Below, piece by piece: positions 4,705 through 5,144 of a stretch of 5,144 nt of DNA (positions within the stretch are counted from its first letter, which is position 1; each line of letters starts with the position of its first letter). Both the position numbers and the translations under genes were made by a program. The notes under the pieces are model-generated. The model saw only the letters and a program-made list of their open reading frames with translations, was not told the origin of the DNA and did not search any database. The stretch comes from Pseudothermotoga sp. (GTDB lineage Bacteria > Thermotogota > Thermotogae > Thermotogales > DSM-5069), in assembly GCA_028276125.1 (NCBI GenBank), contig JAPYWY010000135.1:1-5144 (forward strand), written 5' to 3'.

Positions 4705-5144
4705 ACGTGGCCATCGTTTCGAGTATGCCTGGAAACGTGATGAACTTGTACAGGGCCTTGAAGGGGCTCGAACGGAACTTGAACGTGGAACTTTTGGAAA
4801 AGCCGGCGTGGAGCTCTTTCGATGTGATCTTCTTGCCAGGCGTTGGGCATTTCGAAGAAGCGATGCAGCGGCTCAGAGAAAACAAAATGGAAGAATTTTT
4901 GCTGAACCAAGTTGGGAAGAGTTTCATCGTGGGAATATGCCTCGGTATGCAGATTCTCTTCGAAGAGAGCGAAGAGAGCGTTTCAAACCGATCGGTTCGA
5001 GGCTTTGGTCTGCTCGAGGGCAAGGTAACGAGACTGAAGGCACAAGTTTTACCCCACGTCGGTTGGAACCGAGTGAGATTTCTGAACGGCAAGTTCAAGG
5101 ATCTGGACGGAAGGTATTTTTACTTCGTTCATTCGTACAAGGTC
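4701..5144 (+). CDS. hisH: imidazole glycerol phosphate synthase glutaminase subunit, 3' truncated by window
   Basis: HisH is the class I glutamine amidotransferase that frees ammonia from glutamine and passes it through a tunnel to HisF, forming imidazoleglycerol phosphate and AICAR. The 148 codons present are about three quarters of a normal 200-residue protein; the frame is open at the window end. The oxyanion region LPGVGHF is at 45-51, the nucleophile Cys80 is in GICLGMQ (78-84), PHVGWN is at 118-123 and the catalytic His should come after the window, because FVHSY (142-146) is the conserved stretch before the late HPE motif. The N-terminus lacks the usual DYGxGN and reads SSMPGNVMN, as in T. 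maritima HisH. TTG start, with AAAGGGGTGA (4687-4696) upstream; the start overlaps the hisB stop by 4 nt (TTGA). Confidence 0.95.
   Translation, partial: MNVAIVSSMPGNVMNLYRALKGLERNLNVELLEKPAWSSFDVIFLPGVGHFEEAMQRLRENKMEEFLLNQVGKSFIVGICLGMQILFEESEESVSNRSVRGFGLLEGKVTRLKAQVLPHVGWNRVRFLNGKFKDLDGRYFYFVHSYKV

Overview
The window is the promoter-proximal part of a histidine biosynthesis operon, all on the + strand, from a bacterium close to Thermotoga/Pseudothermotoga. That placement rests on the gene order hisZ-hisG-hisD-hisC-hisB-hisH, the short HisG with a separate HisZ, proteins rich in Glu, Lys and Arg, and a HisH whose N-terminus (SSMPGNVMNLYRAL) resembles T. maritima HisH as I remember it. The moderate G+C would fit a Pseudothermotoga such as P. 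hypogea, but species level is a guess.

Region 1-131 has no convincing gene. Its main feature is a perfect 14-bp palindrome, TGGGAGCGCTCCCA (12-25), identical to the site known for the LacI-family cellulose/cellobiose regulators CelR and CebR of actinobacteria. It probably serves an unseen neighbour to the left. A good sigma-70-type promoter follows (132-160: TGGACA, 17 nt, TATTAT with an extended -10 TG).

Region 161-344 is a compact transcription attenuator of the classical enteric his/trp type. It holds a strong Shine-Dalgarno site, a 29-codon leader ORF (181-270) with three consecutive His codons plus one earlier, and three mutually exclusive RNA structures. These are a protector hairpin (1:2) whose 5' arm is the His codons themselves, a 17-bp antiterminator (2:3), and an 11-bp GAAA-capped terminator (3:4) with a U tract ending at the hisZ ribosome binding site. 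The inferred logic is that scarcity of charged His-tRNA stalls the ribosome on the His codons, the antiterminator forms and the operon is read. With ample histidine the ribosome reaches the stop codon in the antiterminator loop, and transcription ends before hisZ.

Region 345-5144 holds six tightly packed genes. hisZ and hisG encode the two subunits of ATP phosphoribosyltransferase (step 1). hisD encodes histidinol dehydrogenase (last steps), hisC the aminotransferase, hisB a monofunctional imidazoleglycerol-phosphate dehydratase, and hisH (cut by the window end) the glutaminase subunit of the HisHF synthase. Every neighbouring pair overlaps by 4-17 nt, which suggests translational coupling. 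All six starts are non-ATG (TTG or GTG) except hisG. By comparison with T. maritima, hisA, hisF and hisIE should follow downstream. Control therefore appears layered: attenuation on the RNA, and histidine feedback through HisZ on HisG.
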